Assembly: GCA_947452555.1 (NCBI GenBank)
Contig: CANGDH010000006.1
Span: forward strand, 1-64,000
Source: Bacteroidota bacterium
Lineage (GTDB): Bacteria; Bacteroidota; Bacteroidia; Chitinophagales; Chitinophagaceae
DNA: 64,000 nt
Direction of reading: 5' to 3'
Position 1 is the stretch's first letter. Each line of letters begins with the position of its first letter. Made by a program: the position numbers and the translations under genes. The notes beneath the pieces are model-generated. The model saw only the letters and a list, made by a program, of their open reading frames with translations. It was not told the DNA's origin and did no database searches. Below, piece by piece: positions 27,544 through 38,061 of this stretch.

Positions 27544-29346
27544 ATGGAAAAGGAAATTTTTAAAAAAATACAAGCAAGCATCCCTTTAGAACCTGGTATT
27601 TATCAATATTTTGATGAAAATGGGAAGTTATTGTATGTAGGGAAGGCTAAGAATTTAAGAAATAGGGTAAGTTCTTATTTCAGCTCTAGACAACATACGC
27701 TCAAAACCATTGAGCTGGTTCAAAAAATTAAAGACATTCAATTCACTATTGTTGATTCAGAACATGATGCATTTATTTTAGAAAATGAATTAATAAAAAA
27801 CTATCAGCCTAAGTATAATATTAATTTAAAGGATGATAAAACATATCCTTATATCGTAATTAAAAACGAGGCCTTCCCAAGAGTTTTCTTAACAAGAAGG
27901 AAAATAAAAGACGGCTCCACCTATTTTGGACCTTATACCCATGTGTTTGCAGTTAGAGAATTGATTAATCATATAAGACAAAGTATCCCTTTAAGAAATT
28001 GTACATTACCCCTTACTCAAAAAAATATTGCACAAGGGAAATTCAAGGTTTGTTTAGAATACCATTTAGGTAATTGCTTAGGCCCTTGTCAGGGCTATCA
28101 AAATGAAGCTGATTATGATAGCTCCATTCAACAAGTCAATCATTTATTAAAAGGAAATGTCAAACCTGTTGTACAGCATTTAAAGCAACAAATGCAAGAA
28201 GAAGCTATTGCTTTAAATTTCGAAAAAGCAAATATTACCAAAAAAAAGATTGAAGAATTAGAAGAATACCAAACCAAGTCAGTCATCTATATAAAGCAAC
28301 AACACGCCATGGATGTGTTTAGCATTGCCCATTTTGAAGACCAAGCTTACGTGAATTATTTAATGATTCACCAAGGCAGAATTATTCAAACACATATGTT
28401 GCCTTTAAGTGTTCCATTAGATGAAACGAAAGAGACGATCCTGGCATTTGCGATACATTATTTTAGAAATACATTAGACTCAAAAGCGACTGAGATTATT
28501 GTGCCTTTTGAATTAGAAGATAAAATACCCAATGTAAAATATACTATCCCTAAATTAGGAGAAAAAGAACAACTCCTAGCACTGTCACAAAAGAATGCAG
28601 ACTACGCAGTAAAAGAATGGAAACATAAGCAAGCATTAGTGAAAGTACAAGAAGTAGAACCTAATAAAGTACTAGCTGAATTACAAAAGATGTTGCATTT
28701 ACAACACACCCCTACTCATATTGAATGTTTCGATAACTCTAACTTCCAAGGCGCATATCCGGTGTCAGCAATGGTATGCTTCAAAAATGGAGTACCTAGC
28801 AAATCAGATTACCGAAAATTTAATATTAAAACTGTTGTTGGCATAAACGACTTCGCTAGTATGAAAGAAGCCGTATATAGAAGGTATAGCTCTGTTATCA
28901 ATAAAAAACTACCGTTACCTCAACTTATTATTATTGATGGTGGTAAGGGACAGTTAAGTTCAGCATTAGAAGCACTTACAGAACTTGGGATACAAGACCA
29001 AGTAACCATGGTAGGATTAGCCAAAAACGTGGAAGAGCTTTTCTTTGTGAATGACCAAGATTCAATCCTATTAAATTGGCATAGTGAAGCGCATAAATTA
29101 ATACGAAATATTAGAGATGAAGTACACCGTTTTGGTATTCAATTTCACCGTAGCAAAAGATCCAAGGGTGCGCTAGAAAATGGCTTGGATAATATCCCAA
29201 ATATTGGACCTAAAACAAAAGAACTGCTAATGCAGTTCTTTAAGTCGGCGAATAAGGTAAAGTCGGCTAGTCCTGAATTATTGACCCAACTTGTTGGGAA
29301 AAACAAATCTGACATTCTTATTCAATATTTTAACGAAAATAAATAA
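27544..29346 (+). CDS. uvrC: Excinuclease ABC subunit C
   Basis: UvrC makes both incisions in nucleotide-excision repair. I start it at the ATG at 27544 (MEKEIFKKIQ), giving 600 residues, the usual length. The N-terminal GIY-YIG nuclease has PGIYQYFDENG and LLYVGKAKNLRNR. A Cys-containing region (CLEYHLGNCLGPCQG) follows, then a UVR motif. The RNase H-like nuclease begins at ECFDNSNFQGAYPVSAMV and includes IIIDGGKGQL. C-terminal helix-hairpin-helix motifs lie near IPNIGPKTKELL. It converges on gldN. Confidence 0.97.
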   Translation: MEKEIFKKIQASIPLEPGIYQYFDENGKLLYVGKAKNLRNRVSSYFSSRQHTLKTIELVQKIKDIQFTIVDSEHDAFILENELIKNYQPKYNINLKDDKTYPYIVIKNEAFPRVFLTRRKIKDGSTYFGPYTHVFAVRELINHIRQSIPLRNCTLPLTQKNIAQGKFKVCLEYHLGNCLGPCQGYQNEADYDSSIQQVNHLLKGNVKPVVQHLKQQMQEEAIALNFEKANITKKKIEELEEYQTKSVIYIKQQHAMDVFSIAHFEDQAYVNYLMIHQGRIIQTHMLPLSVPLDETKETILAFAIHYFRNTLDSKATEIIVPFELEDKIPNVKYTIPKLGEKEQLLALSQKNADYAVKEWKHKQALVKVQEVEPNKVLAELQKMLHLQHTPTHIECFDNSNFQGAYPVSAMVCFKNGVPSKSDYRKFNIKTVVGINDFASMKEAVYRRYSSVINKKLPLPQLIIIDGGKGQLSSALEALTELGIQDQVTMVGLAKNVEELFFVNDQDSILLNWHSEAHKLIRNIRDEVHRFGIQFHRSKRSKGALENGLDNIPNIGPKTKELLMQFFKSANKVKSASPELLTQLVGKNKSDILIQYFNENK

Positions 29347-29377
29347 GGAAAACCTATTAATAAGCCCTTTATCGGAA

Positions 29378-30442
29378 CTAATAGACCCAGCGATCTTGTT
29401 CGTAATCAAATATTTTTTGTCTAATTTTTTCACCCTCTTGTAAACGCTTAATAGGATCTTTATAAATCGCATTCAACATTTTGTCATTGTAATTGTCTAA
29501 AGTAGATTTTACGATATACCCATTAAAGAATCGACTCTCAAATAATTCTTCCCAAGTAATTCTACTTGAATAATTCTTAGGATTATATACTTCTGACTTT
29601 GCTAAACTTGCTCTTAATTCAGGATAATACATCCAAAATAAAGTACGCTTCACTACTTTGTTTCCAATTTGAATACTCGCCACTGGTGCAATACCTATAA
29701 TTCTACAATACATTCTACTTGTTTTGTTATCAAATATGTATTGTTCTTTTAAACGATATGTATAGATAGAATCTGGAACTGGAGCTAATTTAGTATTGTA
29801 TATAATTGTTGTATCGAAGATGTTCGGATTGTCAATATTTTGAACCATTTGAGTATCTAGACTTCCTTTTAAACTTGCGTTTACTTCGTCCATACTTAAA
29901 GGCTTTGTGAAACGATCGTCACCACCTTCTGCAGAGAATGGTACTACTCCGTCTTTCTCAATAGCTCTTAATAAAATAGCAAAGAAACGTTGATCTCCGT
30001 TGTCGTCGTATGCTTGATATATAAACGGACGATTAATTTTTTCACGACCGTCAATTTCTTCCCAAACAAATTCACTAAACAAGGCGTCTTCTTCTCTTAA
30101 ATTTTCATAAGGCAAAGGCAAACGTTCTTGTACGCCTTTACGTTTATTATTCTCTGAAAAGAATGCATAATTATTTCTCAAACTTCTTTTAGTGTTGGCA
30201 TTAAACCCTCCAACTACCGTTGTGTCAATAGTCTTGACAGGCTTTGCATTAGGATCAATTACTGCAATTGGCTTGGGAGCTGAAGTAACTGGGGCTTGAT
30301 TTAATGGAACTATTACAGTGTCTTTTGAAGGGCCTGTTTTAATTGCTTTTTGCTTGGAAGGATATTTAAACTGAGCAAATGAAGTATTTGCTACAATTAA
30401 ACCTGTTAGCATTAATAATAAGTATGGTTGAATCTTTTTCAT
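29378..30442 (-). CDS. gldN: T9SS / gliding protein GldN (PorN)
   Basis: GldN is a periplasmic component of the type IX secretion ring, partner of the outer-membrane-linked GldK. The 354-residue protein has a signal peptide (MKKIQPYLLLMLTGLIVANTSFAQ). A Pro/Lys-rich linker is followed by the GldN domain with ENLREEDALFSEFVWEEID, REKINRPFIYQ and LFWMYYPELRASLAKSEVYN. It is last in gldKLMN, 34 nt after gldM. Confidence 0.93.
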   Translation of the reverse strand: MKKIQPYLLLMLTGLIVANTSFAQFKYPSKQKAIKTGPSKDTVIVPLNQAPVTSAPKPIAVIDPNAKPVKTIDTTVVGGFNANTKRSLRNNYAFFSENNKRKGVQERLPLPYENLREEDALFSEFVWEEIDGREKINRPFIYQAYDDNGDQRFFAILLRAIEKDGVVPFSAEGGDDRFTKPLSMDEVNASLKGSLDTQMVQNIDNPNIFDTTIIYNTKLAPVPDSIYTYRLKEQYIFDNKTSRMYCRIIGIAPVASIQIGNKVVKRTLFWMYYPELRASLAKSEVYNPKNYSSRITWEELFESRFFNGYIVKSTLDNYNDKMLNAIYKDPIKRLQEGEKIRQKIFDYEQDRWVY

Positions 30443-30476
30443 AAATCTTTTTTTTAATTACACACTTCTCTTTTTA

Positions 30477-32021
30477 CTATTGAAGAATAAATGTAATTGT
30501 TTGGTCCAATTTTCTAGTGCCACCGCCTGGTTCAGAAACTTTAATTTCTCCAATAGTTACCGAAGTTCCTGATTGACATCTTTTAATTAAAGCACTTGCG
30601 CCACCAGAGAAAGCAGCACCTGTAACTTCTTCAAATTCAGGCTCATCAAATCCTTTACCAGTACAAATTACAAAATAAGAAAGTACATTAAATTTAATTC
30701 CATCAAATACGAAGTCTCTTAAATCTGCAATTACGCCTTTTTGAACTCTAAATACATTTGCAGCCATATTCCCACCTGCACTTCCACCTACAATAGCAAT
30801 TGGATCTGGAACACGTTTTACTGGAATGCTAATTTTTTGTGCGGTCTTACCGTCTTTCACATTCACCATTACAGAACCTAATTGAGTACAATTAACAACA
30901 TATTGACCAGCGCCAGACTTGCTAATAGATGCACCTGCACCTTCTACACTTACATTAATTGATTCAGCACCACCACCTCCTGTAATACTTAATGGATTTG
31001 GCAACCCTTTATAGAACACTCTAGTTTTGTCAGTTGACACTACTAAACCAGAAGGCGTACCAACTGTATACTTAACATCTTTTTCTACCACAGCAGTTTC
31101 TCCATTGGGTTTCAAGAAAGAAATACGAACTCTCTTAGTATTTTCACCAGGATTACCTGCTGTAGTTTTATATGATGCAGAACCGTCAGGTCCAATTGGT
31201 AAGACTACGCCGTCAATAGTGATAGTTGGCTTTGCTGCACTACTAAAAGCCCCTACACCTGCAGTAATCACCAATTCCTCCCCTGCCATAAGATACTGTG
31301 AATTAGAAGCTGCAAATGCATTGAACTGATCATAGACTAATTCAACTTCTCCAATTTCTTTATGACAATACTCCACCACTTGAGATTCACTATTACGGAT
31401 GTCGTTTTGGAACTTTGTTAATATAGTTAGTGCGGCAATAGGAGGCGTCATATTGAAATATGCATAACCCCAATCATTTTTGCCTGCAATACTACTTGTT
31501 TTTGGAATACTTAAATCCAAAGGTAAAGTTGGTAAAATTTCTTTTTCAATAGAAGGATCAATTGCGCCTAAGTCTTTTTTAAATTGTGCTAATCGATTAT
31601 ATAAATCCTGTCCTTTTGAAGGCACTTGCCCTTTCAAGAAAAAACGAGTAGTTGAACTTAAATCATGGTCATTAAACACTTCCTCCCCATTTTTAATTTT
31701 CAACCCAGCTTCTACTTTTAAATCATGTTTTAAAGTTTCTACATAATTATATATGGCATCAGATAATACTTGTGCTTTTTGTGCTCTTGGTGCCCATATA
31801 GCAGCTTTCTCTGCTGTCTTTGGATCTTCTAACTTTTTTTGTAGCGATTTTAATATGTCTGTATTCTTTTTTTGAATAATTACATTCGCATTTGACAAAC
31901 TTTGTTCAATAGTTTTAAATGCATTCAAAATTTCGCTAGATACATTTAATGCCAATAGACAAGTCAACACCAAATACATGATGTTAATCATCTTTTGTCT
32001 AGGCTCTTTAGGTAATGACAT
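30477..32021 (-). CDS. gldM: T9SS / gliding motor protein GldM (PorM)
   Basis: GldM forms the inner-membrane motor with GldL and spans the periplasm to contact the GldK/N ring. The 514-residue protein has a short cytoplasmic N-terminus, one membrane helix (MINIMYLVLTCLLALNVSSE), an alpha-helical region, and then a series of beta domains typical of GldM. The mature region includes SAAKPTITIDGVVLPIGPDG and a Gly/Ser-rich C-terminal domain. It lies 47 nt after gldL. Confidence 0.93.
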   Translation of the reverse strand: MSLPKEPRQKMINIMYLVLTCLLALNVSSEILNAFKTIEQSLSNANVIIQKKNTDILKSLQKKLEDPKTAEKAAIWAPRAQKAQVLSDAIYNYVETLKHDLKVEAGLKIKNGEEVFNDHDLSSTTRFFLKGQVPSKGQDLYNRLAQFKKDLGAIDPSIEKEILPTLPLDLSIPKTSSIAGKNDWGYAYFNMTPPIAALTILTKFQNDIRNSESQVVEYCHKEIGEVELVYDQFNAFAASNSQYLMAGEELVITAGVGAFSSAAKPTITIDGVVLPIGPDGSASYKTTAGNPGENTKRVRISFLKPNGETAVVEKDVKYTVGTPSGLVVSTDKTRVFYKGLPNPLSITGGGGAESINVSVEGAGASISKSGAGQYVVNCTQLGSVMVNVKDGKTAQKISIPVKRVPDPIAIVGGSAGGNMAANVFRVQKGVIADLRDFVFDGIKFNVLSYFVICTGKGFDEPEFEEVTGAAFSGGASALIKRCQSGTSVTIGEIKVSEPGGGTRKLDQTITFILQ

Positions 32022-32068
32022 GTAAACTAGTTTTTAAAAAGGTAAATAATTGAATTAACAAATTTAGA

Positions 32069-32752
32069 TTAACGTCCTTGCATTGCTGTTAACATGTTTC
32101 CGTAAATCTGATTCAATTTAGTAAGGTTGTCTGCTAATAAAGCAATTTGCTCTTTAGCTCTCATTGCGTCGGCAGCAGAACTTGACATTGCATTTGACGC
32201 TTCTGATAATTTACCATAATAATTATTCATTGCTTCCATTGTTTTAGTCATGGTAACAAACTGTTCATTTAAATTCTTAACACCGTCAGTAGCAGATGCG
32301 AAATTTCCTAAATTACTTGCAACACTTGTAACAGAATCTTTTACTGTTCCTAATGCAATTGCAGCATCTCTTGTATTATTTGTAAAGTCTTTACTTGATT
32401 TAGCCATGTCAGCTAAGTCTCCTAAATACATTGCTGTATCATTTAGTCTTTGGAAACTTCCACTCAATTTTTCAAAAGCTGCTTGATCTAATTTAGCCGC
32501 TTCCATACTTGCAACAACAGAATCTGTTGTACCAGCAGCTAAACCAGCTCCTGGAGTCCCTAAATCTGGAGGTGGTAAAAAAGCATAAATTACAAATATT
32601 GCTGCTTCTGTAACCAAGCCTACTACTAAAATCCAGTCTGACCCTGGTAGGTTAATTAGTTTAGATAATGCACCTAAAATTACAACTGCTGCCCCTAATG
32701 AGATGACAACATTAATGATTTTGTTAGTTTTTGGGGAAATGGTATTTGCCAT
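32069..32752 (-). CDS. gldL: T9SS / gliding motor protein GldL (PorL)
   Basis: GldL is the proton-driven stator-like partner of GldM. The 227-residue protein has two N-terminal membrane helices (about 12-33 and 40-60) followed by a long cytoplasmic helical domain. A glutamate sits in helix 2 at residue 49 (GLVTEAAIF), the same position as the essential Glu49 described for Flavobacterium johnsoniae GldL. The motor is therefore expected to be functional. It follows gldK by 30 nt. Confidence 0.94.
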   Translation of the reverse strand: MANTISPKTNKIINVVISLGAAVVILGALSKLINLPGSDWILVVGLVTEAAIFVIYAFLPPPDLGTPGAGLAAGTTDSVVASMEAAKLDQAAFEKLSGSFQRLNDTAMYLGDLADMAKSSKDFTNNTRDAAIALGTVKDSVTSVASNLGNFASATDGVKNLNEQFVTMTKTMEAMNNYYGKLSEASNAMSSSAADAMRAKEQIALLADNLTKLNQIYGNMLTAMQGR

Positions 32753-32782
32753 TAGTAGAATTTATAAAAATTAAAAATTTGA

Positions 32783-34075
32783 TTATTTGCTTCTTGGACC
32801 CATAGATAAAACACATCTAAATCCAATATAAGATTTCGCAGTATCTTGGTACTCATAATTTCTTGTACTTACTTGACAATTGTATGCAATATCTTTCCAA
32901 GATCCACCTCTAATAACTTTACGTTTCATTAAAATAGGATCCGCATCTTTTGCATTGTATTGAACATCTGGGCTATAATCACCTAGGAAATTATATCCCC
33001 CTTCATAAAAAGATGAGCTAGTCCACTCAGCCACATTACCTGCTAAATCATATAAATCGAAACCACTTAAAGTTTGACTAAACGTACCCACTTTTGTAGT
33101 GTATATATTGTCTTGTTTTGTATTTCCACCTCCAAAATAATCTCCTCTTCCTGGTTTGAAATTTGCTAGTAATCTTCCCTGAATAGTTCTAGTATATGGC
33201 GAACCCCATGGATACATTGCGTTAGTTTTTGAATTGCCTCTCGCTGCATATTCCCACTCAGCTTCTGTTGGAAGTCGATAGATACCGTCTATTTTATATT
33301 CTGATTTCCCTTTTCTTCCTAAATAGTACTCGCTATTATTCGTTCTCCAATTACAAAAAGCATTTGCTTGTTTCCACGTAACTCCCACAACAGGATATTC
33401 ATTATATGCAGGATGAGAAAAATATAAACGCGTTTGGGGCTCATTATAAGAATAAGAGAAATCACGCATCCAAACTAAGGTATCTGGATAGACTGCTTGA
33501 CTTTGAGTCACTATAAAATCGCTTAGTGGTTGTTCCAAACCTTTTGAAGCTCTTGCAGCAGCTTTTAAATCAACATATGAATATTTGTAAATTAATTTAT
33601 TGGGGTCAATATCAATACGACCTTGAATTCGATTGTCCGGACTTAATAATAATTCATTCAATTTCTCAAGTACTGCTCTACTTTTCATATTGATTCTTGC
33701 AGCTCTTGACCAATCTACTCTTAATGTGTCTTCATTTTGATTAATACCCCCACCATAAATTGCTAAATATTTCAAAGAGTCTGAAACATAATTCACAAAC
33801 CTTCTATATTGCTCATTTGTAATTTCATATTTATCCATCCAAAAACCATTTACCGAAACCAATTTCTTTCGGTTGATCATTGCTAAGTCGATCTGCTCGT
33901 CGCTAGGTCCCATATAAAATGAACCTGAAGGTATTTCTGTCGTATTTCGGTCTGAACTGAATTTAGGCTTTTTACTGCCTATGGGACGTAATGCCATAAT
34001 TAGAAATGATCCAAAAATCAATGCTCCAACTAGTACAGGAAATCCAATTTTGCTATTTTTTATACTTTTGTTCAT
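32783..34075 (-). CDS. gldK: T9SS / gliding ring protein GldK (PorK)
   Basis: GldK forms the periplasmic ring of the T9SS with GldN. The 430-residue protein has the FGE/sulfatase-modifying-factor fold seen in GldK: GSFYMGPSDEQ, VNGFWMDKYEITNEQY, YPVVGVTWKQANAFCNWR, YRLPTEAEWEYAARG, DLAGNVAEWTSS and RGGSWKD. Characterised GldK/PorK proteins are lipoproteins. Here the N-terminus (MNKSIKNSKIGFPVLVGALI) has a hydrophobic helix but no cysteine, so a lipobox is absent and it is probably a signal-anchor protein. It is first in gldKLMN. Confidence 0.92.
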   Translation of the reverse strand: MNKSIKNSKIGFPVLVGALIFGSFLIMALRPIGSKKPKFSSDRNTTEIPSGSFYMGPSDEQIDLAMINRKKLVSVNGFWMDKYEITNEQYRRFVNYVSDSLKYLAIYGGGINQNEDTLRVDWSRAARINMKSRAVLEKLNELLLSPDNRIQGRIDIDPNKLIYKYSYVDLKAAARASKGLEQPLSDFIVTQSQAVYPDTLVWMRDFSYSYNEPQTRLYFSHPAYNEYPVVGVTWKQANAFCNWRTNNSEYYLGRKGKSEYKIDGIYRLPTEAEWEYAARGNSKTNAMYPWGSPYTRTIQGRLLANFKPGRGDYFGGGNTKQDNIYTTKVGTFSQTLSGFDLYDLAGNVAEWTSSSFYEGGYNFLGDYSPDVQYNAKDADPILMKRKVIRGGSWKDIAYNCQVSTRNYEYQDTAKSYIGFRCVLSMGPRSK

Positions 34076-34159
34076 TATTAGTTTTTTAACCTTTCATCAG
34101 TTTACAGGAGAATAACGAATTATTTGCCAATAAGTTGCCCAAATTAAGCCTTCTTTTTG

Positions 34160-36187
34160 TTAGATTTTTGCTAAAATCGCTTCAACAGAACCTATAGGCG
34201 CTGAACATGTTTGATTTTTACATATAAAATATTGATTATCAACTCCTTGCTTACCTATACTTAGTGGCAGTTTGGGGTCCATTTTATTTAAAAAAAGTAG
34301 TAAATACTGAGGCAAAAAGTGACTATTTACTTTATCAAGCTGCTCTAATACATCTGGACCAATTCCAACCAATTCACCTAACCCATCTTTCATGACAAAA
34401 AAGGTTTGAGCCCAATAGCAAAAGGAACTCGGATATTGCAAGATCATTTTGCGCATAGACTTGATCATTTGAGCTGCTTGAGCCTGCCAATGGGACTGTT
34501 CAAAAAGGTTTCCTAAATAATAAATATTTGCACACATCATAGCATTCCCACTTGCTTGTGCTCCATCATAATTGTCTTTTTTCCTTAGGATAATATCTTT
34601 TTGATAATCACTTGTAAAGTAAAAAAACAGTGACTGCTCGTCTATAAAATGCACCTCAACATATTCAGTCCATTGTTTTGCTTTAAATAAATAAGAGCTA
34701 TCCCCAGTAATTCTGTTTAATTGAATATAGGCCTGAATAAGGCTAGCATAATCCTCTAAAAACGCAAAGGACTTGTTATTCCCTTTAGTATTGCTATGAT
34801 AAAAATAATTTTCTGTTTGATTCATCATATTTTGCTCCACCCAATTCATAGCATTTATTGCCATTTCTTTATAAGCACTATTGCCAATTGCTGCAAAGGA
34901 TTTACAAAGTCCAATTATCATCAAATTATTCCAAGACAAAATGATTTTATAATCAAGTGCAGGTCTTATTCTATGTGATCTTTTAGCAAATAATATTTGC
35001 TTGGCCTTCATAAATTCAGGATTATACTCCTTTTCAATTCCCTGAGTAGTCCAAATAATATTTGTATGTTCCCAATTACCCTCTTGGGTAATTTGATAAT
35101 AATCACAGAAGGTTTCAAATATTTCAGGATCAATAATTGATTTAATTTCTTCATAAGACCAAGTGTAAAACTTGCCTTCTACCCCCTCACTATCCGCATC
35201 TAATGCTGCATAAAACACACCTTCATTGTTACTTAGTTCTCTACATAAAAATGAAATAGTTTCTTCTATTACGAATTGATACTCTTTTTTTTGTGTGAGC
35301 TGATATGCTTCTGCCATTAATGTTATAATTAATGCATTATCATATAACATTTTCTCGAAGTGTGGCGCCTGCCATTGAGCGTCTGTGCTATATCTAGCAA
35401 ATCCTCCACCTAAGTGATCATAAATACCTCCCTGTAACATTTTGTCAATGGACCTTATTGCATGTACCAAGGATGCTTCCTGTTTTTGGGAATGATAATT
35501 TCTCAATAATATTTGTAAAACAAAAGTTTGCGGGAATTTAGGGGCATTCCCAAAACCGCCCCATTGTGTGTCGGCCTGTTGTAAAATTCTTTGTGTAATT
35601 AATTCTAAGTCTTCGGCAGTCACTAATACATCCATAGATTCAGCATGCTGTTCCACCGTATTGGTGATATTAGTTTGGATAATATGACTTGTTAAATGTT
35701 CGGCCTGCTCGATTAATTTTTCCCTATTATTATCGAACGCTTCCTTAACTCCTTTCAAAACGTCCATCCATGAAGCTCTCTGATGCATTGGTTTAGGAGG
35801 AAAATAGGTTCCGCCATAAAAAGGTTTCCCATTAGGAAGTAAAAATATATTTAACGGCCATCCCCCAGATCCTGTCATGGCTTGCAAAGCGTCCATATAA
35901 ATCTGATCAATATCTGGGCGTTCTTCTCTATCCAATTTGATGTTAATGAAATGACTATTCATATAGTCAGCGACTGTTTCGTCTTCGAAACTTTCTCGTT
36001 CCATAACATGACACCAATGACAAGCAGCATAACCAATACTTAACAATATAGGCTTGTCTTGTTTTACTGCCTTTTCAAATAAATCGTCTGACCATGCAGA
36101 CCAGTTTACTGGGTTATGTGCATGTTGTAATAAATAAGGACTTTGCTCGTTTATTAATTCATTTGTAAATAGGGGACTTGCATTCAT
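34160..36187 (-). CDS. DUF255 thioredoxin-fold protein (YyaL/SPATA20-like)
   Basis: This 675-residue protein has an N-terminal thioredoxin-like DUF255 domain and a C-terminal alpha/alpha-barrel-like region resembling N-acylglucosamine 2-epimerases. Family signatures are visible: [14 protein letters not shown], the CxxC motif in [28 protein letters not shown], and [11 protein letters not shown] followed by YFPP. Its biochemical role is not established. I use the ATG ending at 36187; a TTG three codons upstream opens the frame earlier. It starts 10 nt after the hemD stop. Confidence 0.9.
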   Translation of the reverse strand: MNASPLFTNELINEQSPYLLQHAHNPVNWSAWSDDLFEKAVKQDKPILLSIGYAACHWCHVMERESFEDETVADYMNSHFINIKLDREERPDIDQIYMDALQAMTGSGGWPLNIFLLPNGKPFYGGTYFPPKPMHQRASWMDVLKGVKEAFDNNREKLIEQAEHLTSHIIQTNITNTVEQHAESMDVLVTAEDLELITQRILQQADTQWGGFGNAPKFPQTFVLQILLRNYHSQKQEASLVHAIRSIDKMLQGGIYDHLGGGFARYSTDAQWQAPHFEKMLYDNALIITLMAEAYQLTQKKEYQFVIEETISFLCRELSNNEGVFYAALDADSEGVEGKFYTWSYEEIKSIIDPEIFETFCDYYQITQEGNWEHTNIIWTTQGIEKEYNPEFMKAKQILFAKRSHRIRPALDYKIILSWNNLMIIGLCKSFAAIGNSAYKEMAINAMNWVEQNMMNQTENYFYHSNTKGNNKSFAFLEDYASLIQAYIQLNRITGDSSYLFKAKQWTEYVEVHFIDEQSLFFYFTSDYQKDIILRKKDNYDGAQASGNAMMCANIYYLGNLFEQSHWQAQAAQMIKSMRKMILQYPSSFCYWAQTFFVMKDGLGELVGIGPDVLEQLDKVNSHFLPQYLLLFLNKMDPKLPLSIGKQGVDNQYFICKNQTCSAPIGSVEAILAKI

Positions 36188-36197
36188 TGAATGCAAT

Positions 36198-36959
36198 TTA
36201 CTTTTTTTTGCTCTGCTGTGCTAAGAATTGATCTAATCCCGAAACCATACTAGGGGTTTGAGGACTAGGGACTTGTACATGTAAAGTTAAACCTGCTTCT
36301 TGAACTGCTTTGCACGTATTAGATCCAAATGCCGCTATAGCAGTACTATTTTGTTTAAAATCAGGTTGATTATCAAAAACACTTTTTAGTCCACTAGGTG
36401 TAAATAAGCAAATGATATCAAATTTATTATCTTTTAATAAATTTTTTATATCTGTACTTTCTGAGCGATACATGTAAGCCAAATCAAATTTGCAAGCGTG
36501 ATCTTTTAACCAATTAACAATTTCATTGTCTTGTTGGTTTTCACTACATACATATAAAAAACGCTCATTCGCTTTGTGTTTATTTAAAACATCAAATAAT
36601 TTCTTATTGGTACCATCTGCTCCAAAAAATACTTTGCGTTTTCGGTACATAATAAATTTCTGTAAATACAAAGCTACGGATTCTGTTATACAAAAATATT
36701 TAGTGTCTTGATTAATACTCACTTTTAATTCATCGCAAGTCCTAAAGAAATGATCAATTGCATTCTTACTTGTAAAAACTACAGCAGTGTATTCAGCAAT
36801 GTCAATTTTAGTTTTTCTAAAATCTTTTGCTCCTATAGGAACCAATTGAATTAATGGCTGGAAAAATAAACTAACATTATACTTACGCTCCAGGTCGAAA
36901 TAAGGAGATTTTTCGCTTTCCGGTCGTGCTTGAGAAACTAGAATTTTTTTACTTGCCAT
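36198..36959 (-). CDS. hemD: Uroporphyrinogen-III synthase
   Basis: HemD closes and inverts the linear tetrapyrrole hydroxymethylbilane to uroporphyrinogen III, the precursor of haem and cobalamin. The ATG ending at 36959 ([15 protein letters not shown]) is preferred over the longer frame from 36992, because it removes overlap with the upstream gene. The 253-residue protein shows the two-lobed weak consensus: [27 protein letters not shown] and [19 protein letters not shown]. HemD proteins diverge strongly, but linkage with DUF4271 is typical of Bacteroidota. Confidence 0.85.
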   Translation of the reverse strand: MASKKILVSQARPESEKSPYFDLERKYNVSLFFQPLIQLVPIGAKDFRKTKIDIAEYTAVVFTSKNAIDHFFRTCDELKVSINQDTKYFCITESVALYLQKFIMYRKRKVFFGADGTNKKLFDVLNKHKANERFLYVCSENQQDNEIVNWLKDHACKFDLAYMYRSESTDIKNLLKDNKFDIICLFTPSGLKSVFDNQPDFKQNSTAIAAFGSNTCKAVQEAGLTLHVQVPSPQTPSMVSGLDQFLAQQSKKK

Positions 36960-36975
36960 GTTCACTTTCCGATGT

Positions 36976-37992
36976 TTAGTAAGTACCCCCAAAATACTGC
37001 ACTATAAATTTATACAGAACTAGTAGAGGTAAGATTTCGAATGCACAAAGGTAAAGAAAAAAATGAAAGGAAGATATATGTAATTTATTCCTAACGGATG
37101 TTAATGAAAATAAATATCTATACAGTATTAGTAGCACCGAAAGCCCTCCCGCTCCCATTATAGCAAGGGGATAATAAACCGGTTTTGCAAAAGCTAATAA
37201 GAGTATAAAGGGGATTAATAAAATGCCTAATACTTTATTAACCATAAACACTACGAAAATATAGGTATTTACCAAATCTCTGGTGTTGAATATATAGCCT
37301 GCAATTACTAAACAAAGATACTTCCCAATATATAAAAATGAGAAAAATGAGCATATGTAAATATACCCTTGCCAAAAAGAAAGTGGTAATAAATGCTTAT
37401 TAAAAATAAGCAAAGTAGACATGAGTGAAAAGCTTAAAATAAAACAAACATTCATAATTAATGAAGCGAAACTATTTTGTAATAGTTGCTCTCTATTTTG
37501 CATCATCCTTAATGAAGATTGACTAAACTGGCTAAATAATTTAGGAAAATATTGAGGATATATATTTATAACAAACGCATAAAACAAGAGTAATACAAGA
37601 ATACTATAAAATAGAAAGTCCTTGTCTGGCAAAGAAAATCTTTGCTCAATTCTAAAAATAATTGCAGCATTTCCCGACTTAGCCACTAATTCATTATATA
37701 ACTTAAAAGCATTTTTTGTTGAATCAAAATAAGTTTTATAGTCCTTTAAAATATTATAATTTGAATCTGCAATATTTAAATGTAAAGACTGAATATATAA
37801 GGCATCTGCTAGTTGAAAAGTTTTTGGAATAACTGGCACATATTGAATCATTAAAGTGTCCTTACCCAAAGTGCTATCTGATTGCAATAATACTGTATCC
37901 ACTTTACGTGAAATGGTATCCACTTGTGTAAATGAACATAATAGGATGAAACATCCTATTATAAAGCTATAATTTTTGATCTTAAAAAACAT
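36976..37992 (-). CDS. DUF4271 membrane protein
   Basis: This 338-residue protein has a signal-like N-terminus (MFFKIKNYSFIIGCFILLCSF), a periplasmic domain of about 100 residues, and a C-terminal half with about seven hydrophobic helices. The ending is FEILPLLVLYKFIVQYF. This matches the Bacteroidota DUF4271 family, regularly encoded next to hemD. Its function is unknown. hemD follows after 16 nt, so the two are likely cotranscribed. Confidence 0.8.
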   Translation of the reverse strand: MFFKIKNYSFIIGCFILLCSFTQVDTISRKVDTVLLQSDSTLGKDTLMIQYVPVIPKTFQLADALYIQSLHLNIADSNYNILKDYKTYFDSTKNAFKLYNELVAKSGNAAIIFRIEQRFSLPDKDFLFYSILVLLLFYAFVINIYPQYFPKLFSQFSQSSLRMMQNREQLLQNSFASLIMNVCFILSFSLMSTLLIFNKHLLPLSFWQGYIYICSFFSFLYIGKYLCLVIAGYIFNTRDLVNTYIFVVFMVNKVLGILLIPFILLLAFAKPVYYPLAIMGAGGLSVLLILYRYLFSLTSVRNKLHISSFHFFLYLCAFEILPLLVLYKFIVQYFGGTY

Positions 37993-38037
37993 CTAGGCAA
38001 AAATAAGTATACTAATTCAGAATTAGTAACTAATAAC

Positions 38038-38045
38038 TAGCTTTG
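38038..38045 (+). promoter_or_regulatory. Putative -7 box for hemW
   Basis: TAGCTTTG is a perfect TAnnTTTG, 16 nt before the hemW ATG. It implies a leader of about 10 nt. No -33 TTG is visible. Confidence 0.4.
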
Positions 38046-38061
38046 TGCATTAATTTAAAGT

